From: Oceanibaculum indicum P24
GTDB taxonomy: Bacteria > Pseudomonadota > Alphaproteobacteria > Oceanibaculales > Oceanibaculaceae
Assembly: GCF_000299935.1 (NCBI RefSeq)
Contig: NZ_AMRL01000001.1
Location: 310,001-374,000, forward strand
Length of the DNA stretch: 64,000 nucleotides
Direction of reading: 5' to 3'
Of the stretch, positions 34,083-43,074 are shown piece by piece; position 1 is the first letter of the stretch, and the number at the start of each line of letters is the position of its first letter. A model generated the notes under the pieces. It was not told the origin of the DNA. It saw nothing but the letters and a program-made list of their open reading frames with translations, and did not search any database. A program made the translations under genes and the position numbers.

Positions 34083-34928
34083 TCAGGCCTTTTCCTTCAG
34101 GGAATTAAGGCCCTTGAAGGTCTTTATATGGTTCACGATGGCGGTCTCCACGGGCAGCCGCTCGACGCTGCTGGCGCCATAGAACCCGTTGCAATGCTGG
34201 CTGTTCTTCAGCACGAAATCGACATCCTCGGGCGAGGAGATCGGCCCGCCATGGGCGATGATGATGACATCCTTGCGCACCCGGCGCGCGGCCTCCGCCC
34301 ACTCATCGATCAGCCGCACCGACTCCTCCAGCGTCTTGGAGGTGGTGGCGCCGATGCTGCCGCCGGTGGTCACGCCCATATGCGGCACGATGATGTCGGC
34401 TCCCGCCTTGGCCATCTCCACCGCCTCATCGGCGGAGAACACATAGGGCGTGGTCAGCAGGTCCAGCTCGTGCGCCTGGCGGATCATGTCGATCTCGCTG
34501 GCGAAGTTTATGCCGGTCTCCTCCAGGCTGACGCGGAAAGTGCCGTCGATGATGCCGACCGTCGGGAAGTTCTGCACGCCGGAGAAGCCCAGCTCCTTCA
34601 GCTCCTTCAGGAAGACCGGCATGATGATGAAGGGATCGGTGCCGTTCACCCCGGCGATCACCGGCGTGGTCTTGCAGACCGGCAGGATCTCGACCGCCAT
34701 CTCCTTCACGATGTCGTTCGCATTGCCATAGGCCAGCAGCCCGGCAGAGGAGGCCCGCCCGGCCATGCGGTAACGGCCCGAATTATAGACGATGATGAGG
34801 TCGATGCCGCCGGCCTCCTCGCATTTCGCGGAAATGCCTGTGCCTGCCCCGCCGCCGACGATGGGCTCGCCCCGGCGGATCATGTCGCGGAAGCGGTCGA
34901 GGATGGATGCACGTTCAAATCTGGGCAT
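34083..34928 (-). CDS. TIM-barrel PEP-hydrolase-family protein (Tm-1 C-terminal-like)
   Basis: 281-residue TIM-barrel protein of the PEP_hydrolase (PF09370) family. The N-terminus [21 protein letters not shown] is diagnostic, with [11 protein letters not shown], the [10 protein letters not shown] loop and [15 protein letters not shown] later. Homologous domains form the C-terminal half of plant Tm-1 next to the UPF0261 domain. The start ATG at 34928 lies within the end of livM (14-base overlap); the frame to 35036 is a livM shadow. Proposed chemistry is phosphoenolpyruvate-like hydrolysis or mutase-type reactions, untested here. Confidence 0.9.
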   Translation of the reverse strand: MPRFERASILDRFRDMIRRGEPIVGGGAGTGISAKCEEAGGIDLIIVYNSGRYRMAGRASSAGLLAYGNANDIVKEMAVEILPVCKTTPVIAGVNGTDPFIIMPVFLKELKELGFSGVQNFPTVGIIDGTFRVSLEETGINFASEIDMIRQAHELDLLTTPYVFSADEAVEMAKAGADIIVPHMGVTTGGSIGATTSKTLEESVRLIDEWAEAARRVRKDVIIIAHGGPISSPEDVDFVLKNSQHCNGFYGASSVERLPVETAIVNHIKTFKGLNSLKEKA

Positions 34929-35910
34929 TCGGTTCTTCCTTGAAGGTGGGGCGGGCCGCAGGGTGTTGGACCGAGGGGCGCCGGGACAGCAGATGGTTGA
35001 TCTCGCCCAGGACCCCGCGACGGAAGACCAGGACACAGAGGATGAAGATGACGCCGATCACCACCGTGACCCAGGCGCCGAGCGCATCGAAATAGTGCCG
35101 CAGCAGGGAAATCAGCACCGCGCCTATGGCCGGGCCGAACACGGAGTTCATGCCGCCCAGCAGCGTCATCAGGATCACGTCGCCGGAGGTGTGCCAGTGC
35201 ACATCGGTCAGCGAGGCCAGCCGGAAGGTCACGCATTTCAGCGACCCGGCCAGGCCCGACAGCCCGGCCGACAGGGCGAATACGAGGATCTTGTAGCGCT
35301 CCACCGCATAGCCCATGGAGCGGGCGCGCGGTTCATGCTCTCGGATCGCCCGCAGCACCTCGCCGAAGGGCGAGTTCACGATGCGGTTGACCAGCCACAG
35401 CCCGCCGGCGACGCAGGCCAGCACCAGGAAATAGAGCCGGGTATCGCTGGACAGGTCGATGATCCCGAACAGGTGACCGCGCGGTATCGGCTGCATGCCG
35501 TCCTCGGCCCCGGTGAAGGGCGTCTGCAGGAAGATGAAATAGACCATCTGCGCCAGCGCCAGGGTGATCATCGCCAGATAGATGCCCTGCCGGCGGATGG
35601 CCAGCGCACCAATGGCGGCGCCCAGGATCGTCGAGAACAGCATGCCGGCCAGGATCGCCAGCTCCGTGCTCAGCCCCATCTCGCGCAGGGCATAGCCGGT
35701 GATATAGGCCGACCCGCCGAAGAAGGCGGCATGACCGAAGGAAACGATGCCGGCATGGCCGAGCAGCAGGTTGAAAGCACAGGCGAACAGCGCGAAGCAC
35801 ATCATCTTCATCAGGAAGATCGGATAGATGATGTGCGGAAAAAACGGCGCCGCCGCCAGCAGCGCCAGCAGGAGCAGCAGGAAACCGCGCTTCAGGGCGG
35901 GCGACAGCAT
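34915..35910 (-). CDS. Branched-chain-type ABC permease (LivM-like)
   Basis: 331-residue inner-membrane permease with the LivM-type core [38 protein letters not shown] and the C-terminal [20 protein letters not shown]. It pairs with the LivH-like permease to form the channel of a hydrophobic-amino-acid-type (HAAT) importer. Its ATG overlaps the livH stop by one base (TGATG). A substrate other than amino acids is likely, given downstream Tm-1/SRPBCC/TIM-barrel genes. Confidence 0.93.
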   Translation of the reverse strand: MLSPALKRGFLLLLLALLAAAPFFPHIIYPIFLMKMMCFALFACAFNLLLGHAGIVSFGHAAFFGGSAYITGYALREMGLSTELAILAGMLFSTILGAAIGALAIRRQGIYLAMITLALAQMVYFIFLQTPFTGAEDGMQPIPRGHLFGIIDLSSDTRLYFLVLACVAGGLWLVNRIVNSPFGEVLRAIREHEPRARSMGYAVERYKILVFALSAGLSGLAGSLKCVTFRLASLTDVHWHTSGDVILMTLLGGMNSVFGPAIGAVLISLLRHYFDALGAWVTVVIGVIFILCVLVFRRGVLGEINHLLSRRPSVQHPAARPTFKEEPNAQI

Positions 35911-36797
35911 CAGTTTTCCTCCCGCCCGAACAGGCCCGCCGGACGCAGCAGCAGCACCAGCGCCATCACCAGGAAGACCACGGTGGTGGACGCCTCGGAA
36001 TAATAGACCTTGGCCAGCCCCTCGATGACGCCCAGGCCGAGGCCGGTCACCGCCGAGCCGAGAACGGAGCCGAGCCCGCCAATCACCACGATAGCGAAGA
36101 CGATGATGACAAGGTCGGAGCCCATGGACGGGTTCACATGCTGGATCGGCGCCGCCAGCACGCCGGCGAAACCGGCCAGCGCCACCCCGGCACCATAGGT
36201 CAGGGTCAGCAGGATCGGCACATTGATGCCAAAGGCCTGGGTCAGTTCCGGCCGTTCCGTTGCGGCGCGCAGATAAGCACCCATCCGTGTCTTCTCGATG
36301 ACGATCCAGGTGCCGGCGCAGACGATCACCGCCATCAGGATGACGAAGGCCCGATAGACCGGCAGGATCATGAAGCCCAGATCGAACACGCCGCGCAGCG
36401 CGGCCGGGGTCGGGAAAGGATGGCCCGACGAGCCCATCGCCACGCGGAAGCCGCCTTCCAGGATCAGCACCAGGCCAAAGGTGAGAAACAGGCCATAAAG
36501 CTGGTCCAGCTTGTAGATTCGCCGCAGGGCAAAGCGCTCGAACAGAATGCCGAACAGGCCGACCGCCAGCGGGGCCAGGATCATCGCCGGCCAGTAGCCG
36601 ATGCCGAAATGACGGCCGATCAGGAAGGCCACGAACGCGCCCAGCATGAAGAAGGCGCCATGCGCGAAATTCACGATGCGCAGCAGCCCGAAGATGACCG
36701 CCAGCCCCAGACTCAGCACCGCATAGAAGGCACCATTGACGAGGCCGAGCATGATCTGCCCCAGCAGGGCCTGATGCGGAATACCGAAAATATCCAT
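35910..36797 (-). CDS. Branched-chain-type ABC permease (LivH-like)
   Basis: 295-residue permease with LivH-type features: LVNGAFYAVLSLGLAVIFGLL at the N-terminus, the IVNFAHGAFFMLGAFVAF helix, and IVVIGGLGSVLGSAVTGL late in the protein. It is the first permease gene after the binding protein, 129 bases downstream of it, with a stem-loop (36841-36868) in the spacer. It forms the channel with LivM. Confidence 0.93.
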   Translation of the reverse strand: MDIFGIPHQALLGQIMLGLVNGAFYAVLSLGLAVIFGLLRIVNFAHGAFFMLGAFVAFLIGRHFGIGYWPAMILAPLAVGLFGILFERFALRRIYKLDQLYGLFLTFGLVLILEGGFRVAMGSSGHPFPTPAALRGVFDLGFMILPVYRAFVILMAVIVCAGTWIVIEKTRMGAYLRAATERPELTQAFGINVPILLTLTYGAGVALAGFAGVLAAPIQHVNPSMGSDLVIIVFAIVVIGGLGSVLGSAVTGLGLGVIEGLAKVYYSEASTTVVFLVMALVLLLRPAGLFGREEN

Positions 36798-36840
36798 CTT
36801 CCAGACGGTCTCCGTCCGACGGTCACGTCCCGGTCATCCG

Positions 36841-36868
36841 AAGGCCGGCCATGACACCGGCCGGCCTT
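36841..36868 (-). terminator. Stem-loop between binding-protein and livH-type genes
   Basis: AAGGCCGGCC (36841-36850) pairs perfectly with GGCCGGCCTT (36859-36868), 8-base loop, in the 129-base spacer after the SBP stop. There is no following T-run on the minus strand. It is probably an mRNA processing or stabilising element that favours SBP expression. Confidence 0.55.
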
Positions 36869-36926
36869 GCGGTTGATCGACAAAGAGACCCGGACCGGTG
36901 GAAAGTCCGGCCCGGGTACAGGGAGG

Positions 36927-38135
36927 TCACTTCTTGACCAGGTCGCACTTGCTCTGCGAAAGCGGCTGGAAGGCCTGCTCCGCCGGAATGGTGGAGACCT
37001 GCTTCAGATAGTCCCAGGGGCCCTTGGATTCGCCCGGGGTCTTCACCTGCCAGAGATACATGTCATGGACGAAGCGGCCATCGACGCGCACCTTGCCTTC
37101 CTTGGTGAACATGTCACTGACCGTCATCTCGCGCATCTTCTTCGACACCGCATCCGCATCGTCGGTGCCGGCTGCCTTCACGGCGTTCAGATACATCATG
37201 GTCGAGGAATAATCGGCGGCCTGCGCCATGTTCGGCATCTTGCCGACCCGCTCGTTGAAGCGCTTGGCGAAGGCACGGGTCTCATCATTCATGTCCCAGT
37301 ACCAGGCATTGGTCAGCAGCAGCCCCTGAGCGGCGGGAAGGCCCAGCGCATGGACATCCTCGATCCACAGCAGCAGGGCGGCCAGCTTCTGGTTCTTGGT
37401 CGCGCCGAATTCGGCGGCGGCGCGGATCGCGTTCACCGCGTCGGCACCGGTGGAGGCAACGCCAATGATCTCCGCCTTCGAGGCCTGGGCCTGCAGGATG
37501 TAAGAGGAGAAGTCGGTCGTTGCCAACGGATGGCGCGCGGCACCCGCCACGCGGCCGCCATTGGCGCGCACCACGCTGGAAACCTGCTCTTCCAGGCCGA
37601 TGCCGAAGGCGAAATCGACCGTCAGGAAGAACCAGGTCTTGCCGCCCTGCTCCACCACTGCCTTGCCGGTGCCATGCGCCAGCGAATAGGCGTCATAGGC
37701 ATAGTGGATGGCATAGGGCGAGCACAGCTCGTTGGTGATGCCCATGTTGGAGGCGCCATTGACGATGATGTGGCGCTTCTTCTCCTTGGCCACCGCCGCG
37801 ACCGCGCGGGCCACGCCGGAATTGGCAAGGTCATTGATCAGATCCACGCCGCCGGTGTCGAACCATTCGCGCGCCTTGGCCGCGCCGACGTCGGCCTTGT
37901 TCAGGTGATCGGCGAAGACCACGTCGATCTTCTTGCCCAGGACGGTGCCGCCGAAATCCTCGGCCGCCATCTTCACCGCCTCGACCGCGCCCTTGCCGGA
38001 CAGGTCGCTGTAGATGCCCGACATGTCCGCCAGAACGCCGATGCGTACCACATCGTCGGAAACCTGGGCCGATGCCGCACCGGCGCCGAACGCCAGCATG
38101 GACGCAGCCGCCATCAATCGAAGACTATTCCGCAT
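36927..38135 (-). CDS. Periplasmic substrate-binding protein (LivJ-type, Peripla_BP_6)
   Basis: 402-residue binding protein with a signal peptide (MRNSLRLMAAASMLAFGAGA, cleavage near ASA-Q) and the type I fold start VVRIGVLADMSGIYSDLSG. Features such as DLINDLANSGVARAVAAVA and IIVNGASNMG are typical of HAAT binding proteins that often bind aromatic acids or amino acids. It is divergent from the AraC gene across a 72-base spacer and likely controlled by it. Confidence 0.93.
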   Translation of the reverse strand: MRNSLRLMAAASMLAFGAGAASAQVSDDVVRIGVLADMSGIYSDLSGKGAVEAVKMAAEDFGGTVLGKKIDVVFADHLNKADVGAAKAREWFDTGGVDLINDLANSGVARAVAAVAKEKKRHIIVNGASNMGITNELCSPYAIHYAYDAYSLAHGTGKAVVEQGGKTWFFLTVDFAFGIGLEEQVSSVVRANGGRVAGAARHPLATTDFSSYILQAQASKAEIIGVASTGADAVNAIRAAAEFGATKNQKLAALLLWIEDVHALGLPAAQGLLLTNAWYWDMNDETRAFAKRFNERVGKMPNMAQAADYSSTMMYLNAVKAAGTDDADAVSKKMREMTVSDMFTKEGKVRVDGRFVHDMYLWQVKTPGESKGPWDYLKQVSTIPAEQAFQPLSQSKCDLVKK

Positions 38136-38207
38136 GTTTTCCTCCCAGTGTTAGCGTTTGCTCTTATTATTATTTTCCACCTTACCGGCAGAACAGAGCG
38201 CCAATCC

Positions 38208-39080
38208 ATGGCTGGTTCACACAGCGATCTATCTGAAACACACATCGTCGGCGACGACACACGCCAGCTTATCGTGCGCGCGCAGGACTGTAACGCCTTG
38301 GCGACCCGACAGATTTCCCATGTCGGTGTCGGCGATGCTGCGCCGCCATATCGCATCGTCAGAACCCATCTCAGCGGCACCTATGTCCATGCCACCCTGG
38401 GCGGCGAGGGACGGATGCTGCTGGATGGCCGCTGGCGGCCGCACCGCGCCGGCATGGTATCGCTGGCGCCTGCCCATGTGCTGCATGCCTTCCACGCCAT
38501 CCCCTCGCGGCGCTGGCAATATTGCTGGGTCCGCTACATGCCGCACTCGCCGCGCTCCGCCATCGGCTTCATCGCCCCGGTGATGGCCCGCTTCGACGCG
38601 GAGCCGCTGCGGCATGCCATCCTGGGCCTGTACCGGGAAGTGGAAGCGGGCGGCGATACCGGCGCGGCCATGCTGTGGATCGATCTGATCGAGCATTACA
38701 TCACCCGCTTCGCCGAACCGCTGCAGCGCGAGGATCGGCTGCGGTCGGTGTGGGAGCGTGTGCAGCAGGAGCTGGACAGGCCGTGGACGGCCGGCGACCT
38801 GGCCGGTCTGGCGAACATCAGCGGCGAGCATCTGCGCCGGCTGTGCCAGGCCAGCCTGGGGCGCAGCCCGATGCAGCAGCTGACATATCTGCGCATCCAG
38901 CATGCCGCGCACCAGCTGGCCACGACGCAGACCACGATCGAGGAGATCGCGCTGGGTGTCGGCTACAACAATCCCTTCGCCTTTTCCAACACCTTCAAGC
39001 GGATGACCGGCTTCCGGCCATCCCACTTCCGCAACCGCCGGCAATCTGACAGGGAGAGCGACCGGGAGTCAGACGCCTAG
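38208..39080 (+). CDS. AraC-family transcriptional regulator
   Basis: 290-residue AraC protein. An N-terminal cupin-like ligand domain (HLSGTYVHATLGGEGRMLLDG) is followed by a C-terminal double HTH at about 190-285 (DLAGLANISGEHLRRLCQAS; IEEIALGVGYNNPFAFSNTF, then KRMTGFRPSHFR). The ATG at 38208 is preferred; the frame upstream is a shadow of the SBP gene. It sits on the opposite strand between livF and the SBP gene and overlaps the livF tail by 12 bases. It probably senses the importer's substrate and controls both flanking units. Confidence 0.9.
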   Translation: MAGSHSDLSETHIVGDDTRQLIVRAQDCNALATRQISHVGVGDAAPPYRIVRTHLSGTYVHATLGGEGRMLLDGRWRPHRAGMVSLAPAHVLHAFHAIPSRRWQYCWVRYMPHSPRSAIGFIAPVMARFDAEPLRHAILGLYREVEAGGDTGAAMLWIDLIEHYITRFAEPLQREDRLRSVWERVQQELDRPWTAGDLAGLANISGEHLRRLCQASLGRSPMQQLTYLRIQHAAHQLATTQTTIEEIALGVGYNNPFAFSNTFKRMTGFRPSHFRNRRQSDRESDRESDA

Positions 39081-39773
39081 CAGCTCCACCACACGGTCGA
39101 AATTGGCCTCGATATCCGCATTGTTCAGCGCCTCGATGATACGCCCGCCTTCCATGACGTAATGCCGGTCGGCGACAGTCGCGGCAAAGCGGGCATTCTG
39201 CTCCACCATCAGGATGGTGAAGCCTTCCGATTTCAGCCGCCGGATGATGTCGCCAATCTGCTGCACGACCACGGGCGCCAGCCCCTCGGTCGGCTCGTCG
39301 AGCAGCAGCAGGCGCGCGCCGGTGCGCAGGATGCGGCCGATCGCCAGCATCTGCTGTTCGCCGCCGGACAGTTTCATGCCCGGGCTCTTCAGCCGCTCGC
39401 GCAGGTTGGGAAAAAGCGTCAGCGTGGCATCGGTGCTCATGCCACCGGCGCGGACGACGGGCGGCAGCTCCAGATTTTCCGCCACGGTCAGCGAGGCATA
39501 GATGCCGCGATCCTCCGGACAGAAGGCGATGCCCAGCCGGGCGATCTGGTGCGAGGCGAGGCCGATGGTCTCGGTCTCCTCGAAACGGATCGAGCCGGCG
39601 CGCCGGGGAACCATGCCCATGATCGATTTCAGCGTGGTGGATTTGCCCGCCCCGTTGCGGCCCAGCAGCGTGACCACCTCGCCGCTGCGCACCGTGATGT
39701 CCACCCCGTGCAGCACATGGCTCTGGCCGTACCAGGCCTGAAGGCCGCGGGTTTCGAGAAGAACCTCATGCAT
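39069..39773 (-). CDS. Branched-chain-type ABC ATPase (LivF-like)
   Basis: 234-residue ATPase. Walker A GRNGAGKSTTLKS, signature KLSGGEQQMLAIGRIL and Walker B LLLLDEPTEGLAP are intact, plus the LivF-like MVEQNA segment. The ATG at 39773 lies inside the end of livG (8-base overlap); the longer frame to 39830 is rejected. It hydrolyses ATP for the Liv-type importer but is separated from the permease genes by the opposite-strand AraC gene. Confidence 0.94.
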   Translation of the reverse strand: MHEVLLETRGLQAWYGQSHVLHGVDITVRSGEVVTLLGRNGAGKSTTLKSIMGMVPRRAGSIRFEETETIGLASHQIARLGIAFCPEDRGIYASLTVAENLELPPVVRAGGMSTDATLTLFPNLRERLKSPGMKLSGGEQQMLAIGRILRTGARLLLLDEPTEGLAPVVVQQIGDIIRRLKSEGFTILMVEQNARFAATVADRHYVMEGGRIIEALNNADIEANFDRVVELLGV

Positions 39774-40521
39774 GGCCCGCACTCCCGATATAGGCCTCAA
39801 TGACGCGCGGATCCTTCGACACGGTGGCATAGTCGCCTTCGGCTAGGACCTCGCCGCGCATCAGCACGGTGATGCGGTCGCACAGATTGGCGACGACCCC
39901 CAGATTATGCTCCACCAGCAGTACCGTGCGCCCCTGCGCCGCAGTGCGAATCAGATTGGTGATGCGCCCGATATCCTCATGTCCCATGCCGGCCATCGGC
40001 TCGTCCAGCAGCATGATCTCCGGGTCCAGCGCCAGGGTGGTGGCCAGTTCCAGCGCGCGCTTGCGCCCGTAGGACAGCGCTTCGGCAGTGACGTCGGCCA
40101 CATCTTCCAGCCCGACAGCCTCGACCAGCTCCAGCGCGCGCGGCTCGAGATCGCGCAGCACGCCCTTGCTGCGCCAGAAGTCGAAGGAACCGCCGCGCCG
40201 TCGCTGCACGGCGAGCCGCACATTCTCCAGCACGGTGAGCTGCGGGAACACCGCCGAGATCTGGAAGGAGCGGACCATGCCGAGCCGCGCCACCGCATCC
40301 GGCGACAGGCCGGTGATGTCGCGCCCGTTCAGCCGGATCTCGCCGGCGCTGGGCTTCAGGAACTTGGTCAGCAGGTTGAAACAGGTCGTCTTGCCCGCAC
40401 CGTTCGGCCCGATCAGGGCATGGATCGTGCCCCGCTCCAGGGACAGGGACACGTCGGAAACGGCTGTGAATCCGCTGAACTGCTTGGTCAGGCCCTCGGC
40501 CTGCAGGATGTAATCCGCCAC
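39766..40521 (-). CDS. Branched-chain-type ABC ATPase (LivG-like)
   Basis: 251-residue ATPase with Walker A GPNGAGKTTCFNLLT, LivG-type FQISAVFPQLTVLENVRLA, the modified signature ALSYGRKRALELA (Tyr-Gly instead of Gly-Gly, common in LivG) and Walker B IMLLDEPMAGMG. It heterodimerises with LivF. It is the first gene of the minus-strand livGF pair, preceded by a 205-base spacer containing two short inverted repeats, ATGAC...GTCAT (40580-40598) and AGTCATT...AATGACT (40671-40690), possible regulator sites. Confidence 0.94.
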   Translation of the reverse strand: MADYILQAEGLTKQFSGFTAVSDVSLSLERGTIHALIGPNGAGKTTCFNLLTKFLKPSAGEIRLNGRDITGLSPDAVARLGMVRSFQISAVFPQLTVLENVRLAVQRRRGGSFDFWRSKGVLRDLEPRALELVEAVGLEDVADVTAEALSYGRKRALELATTLALDPEIMLLDEPMAGMGHEDIGRITNLIRTAAQGRTVLLVEHNLGVVANLCDRITVLMRGEVLAEGDYATVSKDPRVIEAYIGSAGHA

Positions 40522-40726
40522 GCTTTCCTCCCGTTGCAGCGCCTTCTCATGGAGGCGCCTTTAATCGATCTTTAGAGGCATGACGGTCTTTCTGTCATTC
40601 TTTTTTTGGAAGAGCATCCAGCAGGCAAACAAAATGGCGGACGGCTTATCCCCACGGCGGATTCAGCATTAAGTCATTGATAAAAATGACTACAACAAAA
40701 CCCACCGCCGGTCATCTGGCGCAGGA

Positions 40727-41134
40727 TCACACGCCCAGATCCGCGGCGGTGCCGACATCCGAGGTGGCGAGGCTGCTCACCCCCTGCACGGTGATTGTGG
40801 CCCCGGCGATGGTGAACTGCACACCGCCGGAAACCGTCGTCTGGCCGGCCAGCGTCGTTGCAATCTCCGCGTCGGTCACGCCCTGCAGGGCGATCCTGTC
40901 GATGCCGGCCTCGAAATCGGTCACGGTCGGCTGCAGGTTGGCGTTCGGGAAACGCGCATCATGGCCGCGCAGCACGAACACATCCGCCCCCGCCCCGCCG
41001 GTCAGCGTATCGGCCCCAAGGCCGGAATAGATCGTGTCATTGCCGGCCCCGCCATCGATGACATCCAGCCCCTTGCCGCCGCGCAGCTCGTCATTGCCGG
41101 CGCCGCCGAAGATAGTGTCGCCCTGGTTGCCGCC
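40727..41134 (-). repeat. Paralogous RTX C-terminal module, copy 1
   Basis: Codes for the last 135 residues of the VCBS/RTX protein (from [11 protein letters not shown] to the end). By my count 106 of 135 residues match copy 2 at 42667-43074 with no gaps. This direct repeat, about 1.9 kb apart, is large enough to permit recombination that would fuse or delete the two genes. Confidence 0.85.
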
Positions 41135-42628
41135 ATTGGCGATGTTGTTGCCGGTGGTCAGGCGCAGATCGATCCTGTCGAAGCCATCGCCGGCGAAGAT
41201 GGTGTCATTGCCATTGCCGGCGAGGATGGTGTCGTTGCCGGCCCCGCCCGTGATCGACTCGACGCCATCGGTCCCGACATGGCGCTGACCCGGCCCTGAA
41301 AGCGCGCCCAGCCGCACCACGCCATATTCATGGCCATAGGCGGTGCCGACCATGCCATAGGGTAGCCAGTAATCCTGCACGCCATAGACGACATCCTGGA
41401 TGCCGTCGCCATTCACATCGGCGAAGACGAATTTCTGGTTGGCCGGGAAGAGATCGCCGTCGATCTGGGTGAACCCGCCGAAACCGTCATTCAGGAACCA
41501 GAGCGTGCGCTGCGCGGTCCAGTCCTCGGTCCAGCGGGTCATGACGATATCCAGCGACCCGTCGCCATTGATATCGACGATCTGGAAATCCGGGTTACCG
41601 TTCATGACAGGCAGCAGTCCGCCATTCTCCTGCCCCGGTATCAGATGCGAGACATCGGTATAGCCGTTTGCCCCGTCATTGCGCAGATACTGGAAATAAG
41701 TACCCTTCACCGCGCCATTGGCCGTCCAATAGACCAGCAGATCCAGCAGCCCGTCCTTGTTGAAATCGGCGGCCTGGCTGTATTCCGGCGCATCGGTGGG
41801 CAGCACGAGCGTCGGGTAGGCCGGACGCAGGCTCTCGTCGAACACCAGCTCGAAATTGGCGTTGCCGTCATTCAGCATATAGCCGAAGCCGGCCAGCTGC
41901 TGCCCGCCGCCACGCAGATAGATGTCGCCCAGCCAGACATCCGCCACGCCATCGCCATTCATGTCGAACAGGTCGGGGTGATAGCCGCTTTCGATCGTCG
42001 TGAAGTCGGCGGAGAAGCCGGGCGAACCAGGCTCGCTCCAGCGATAGGGTTCGGAGAAATTGCCGGCCCCGTCATTCAGCAGCAGATAGCTGACATGGAA
42101 CTCGTCGTCGCCGAGATTGTTGATGTAGAGGTCGATATCGCCATCGCCATCGAAATCGGCCGCCACCGAGCCATGGCTGAAATCGGTGATCTGCGGCAGT
42201 GTCGCCGTATTGTCGGTATAGCTGCCCTGACCATTCGAGAGGAACAGCTTGTTCTGCTCGCCGGGAAAGGGTGAATAGGCCTCCGTGCCGGTGTTGTTCA
42301 GGAAGATGTCGTCAATGCCGTCGCCGTTGAAATCGGCAAGGATGATGTTGCGCAGCAGCACCGCCGAGGCGGTTTCCGGCAACACCGAGGTGCTGATATC
42401 GACCAGCCCCTGCCCGTCGAAAGACAGGACCAGCATCTTGCGTTCGATGGTGCGTGAATTGCCCTCCTCATGCAGCGAGCTGGGGCCGACCAGCACCTCG
42501 TCGCGCCCGTCGCCATTGATGTCGATGGGGACGGCGCGGTCCCAGCCCCAGCCCCAGTCCGAGAATTTGATTCCCAGCAGGTCGTTCATGTAGATCGGGT
42601 CGTTGTAGGAGATCGGTCCCAGCGACAT
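40727..42628 (-). CDS. VCBS/FG-GAP repeat and RTX calcium-binding secreted protein
   Basis: 633-residue probable exported protein. Residues about 30-450 hold repeated FG-GAP/VCBS blades with Ca-binding DxNxDGxxD loops ([39 protein letters not shown]), predicting a beta-propeller. Residues about 455-560 carry RTX nonapeptides ([17 protein letters not shown]). There is no N-terminal signal; RTX proteins usually leave by a type I system through a C-terminal signal, and none of those exporter genes is in the window. Its last 135 residues are 79% identical to the neighbour's. Confidence 0.9.
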   Translation of the reverse strand: MSLGPISYNDPIYMNDLLGIKFSDWGWGWDRAVPIDINGDGRDEVLVGPSSLHEEGNSRTIERKMLVLSFDGQGLVDISTSVLPETASAVLLRNIILADFNGDGIDDIFLNNTGTEAYSPFPGEQNKLFLSNGQGSYTDNTATLPQITDFSHGSVAADFDGDGDIDLYINNLGDDEFHVSYLLLNDGAGNFSEPYRWSEPGSPGFSADFTTIESGYHPDLFDMNGDGVADVWLGDIYLRGGGQQLAGFGYMLNDGNANFELVFDESLRPAYPTLVLPTDAPEYSQAADFNKDGLLDLLVYWTANGAVKGTYFQYLRNDGANGYTDVSHLIPGQENGGLLPVMNGNPDFQIVDINGDGSLDIVMTRWTEDWTAQRTLWFLNDGFGGFTQIDGDLFPANQKFVFADVNGDGIQDVVYGVQDYWLPYGMVGTAYGHEYGVVRLGALSGPGQRHVGTDGVESITGGAGNDTILAGNGNDTIFAGDGFDRIDLRLTTGNNIANGGNQGDTIFGGAGNDELRGGKGLDVIDGGAGNDTIYSGLGADTLTGGAGADVFVLRGHDARFPNANLQPTVTDFEAGIDRIALQGVTDAEIATTLAGQTTVSGGVQFTIAGATITVQGVSSLATSDVGTAADLGV

Positions 42629-42666
42629 GGCGGTTCCTCCCAGTTTTTCGGATTATACGGTTGCCG

Positions 42667-43074
42667 TCAGACGCCGAGGAAATCGTCGGTCCTGACATCC
42701 GAGGTGGAGAGGCTGCTGACCCCCTGCACGGTGATGGTGGTGCCGTCGATGGTGAACTGCACGCCGCCCGAGACCTGCGTCTGGTTGGCCAGCGCAGCGG
42801 CGATCTGGGCATCGCTCACGCCCTGCATCGCGATCCTGTCGCTGCCAGCCTGAAAGTCTGTAACAGTGGGGGCGAGCAGTGCATCCGGGAAACGGGCATC
42901 GAAACCGCGCAGCACAAAGATGTCTGCCCCGTCGCCGCCGGTCAGCGTGTCCCGCCCAAGGCCGGAATAGATCGTGTCGTCGCCGGCACCGCCGACGATG
43001 CTGTCCAGCCCCTTGCCGCCGCGCAGCTCGTCGCCGCCATCGCCGCCCAGGATGGTGTCGCCCTGATTGCCGCC
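42667..43074 (-). repeat. Paralogous RTX C-terminal module, copy 2
   Basis: Codes for the last 135 residues of the second RTX protein and is the partner of 40727-41134. Conserved parts are the RTX repeats, the DxFVLRGxDARFP block and VSGGVQFTI to the end, which may contain the export signal. Confidence 0.85.

Noticed and set aside
36867-38207. Long N-terminal extension of the AraC frame
   Set aside because: It is the shadow of the SBP gene on the opposite strand; AraC family similarity begins after the ATG at 38208.
40900-41250. Tandem repeats as a possible CRISPR or satellite array
   Set aside because: The periodicity is the 27-base coding pattern of RTX nonapeptides within an open frame, not direct repeats with unique spacers.
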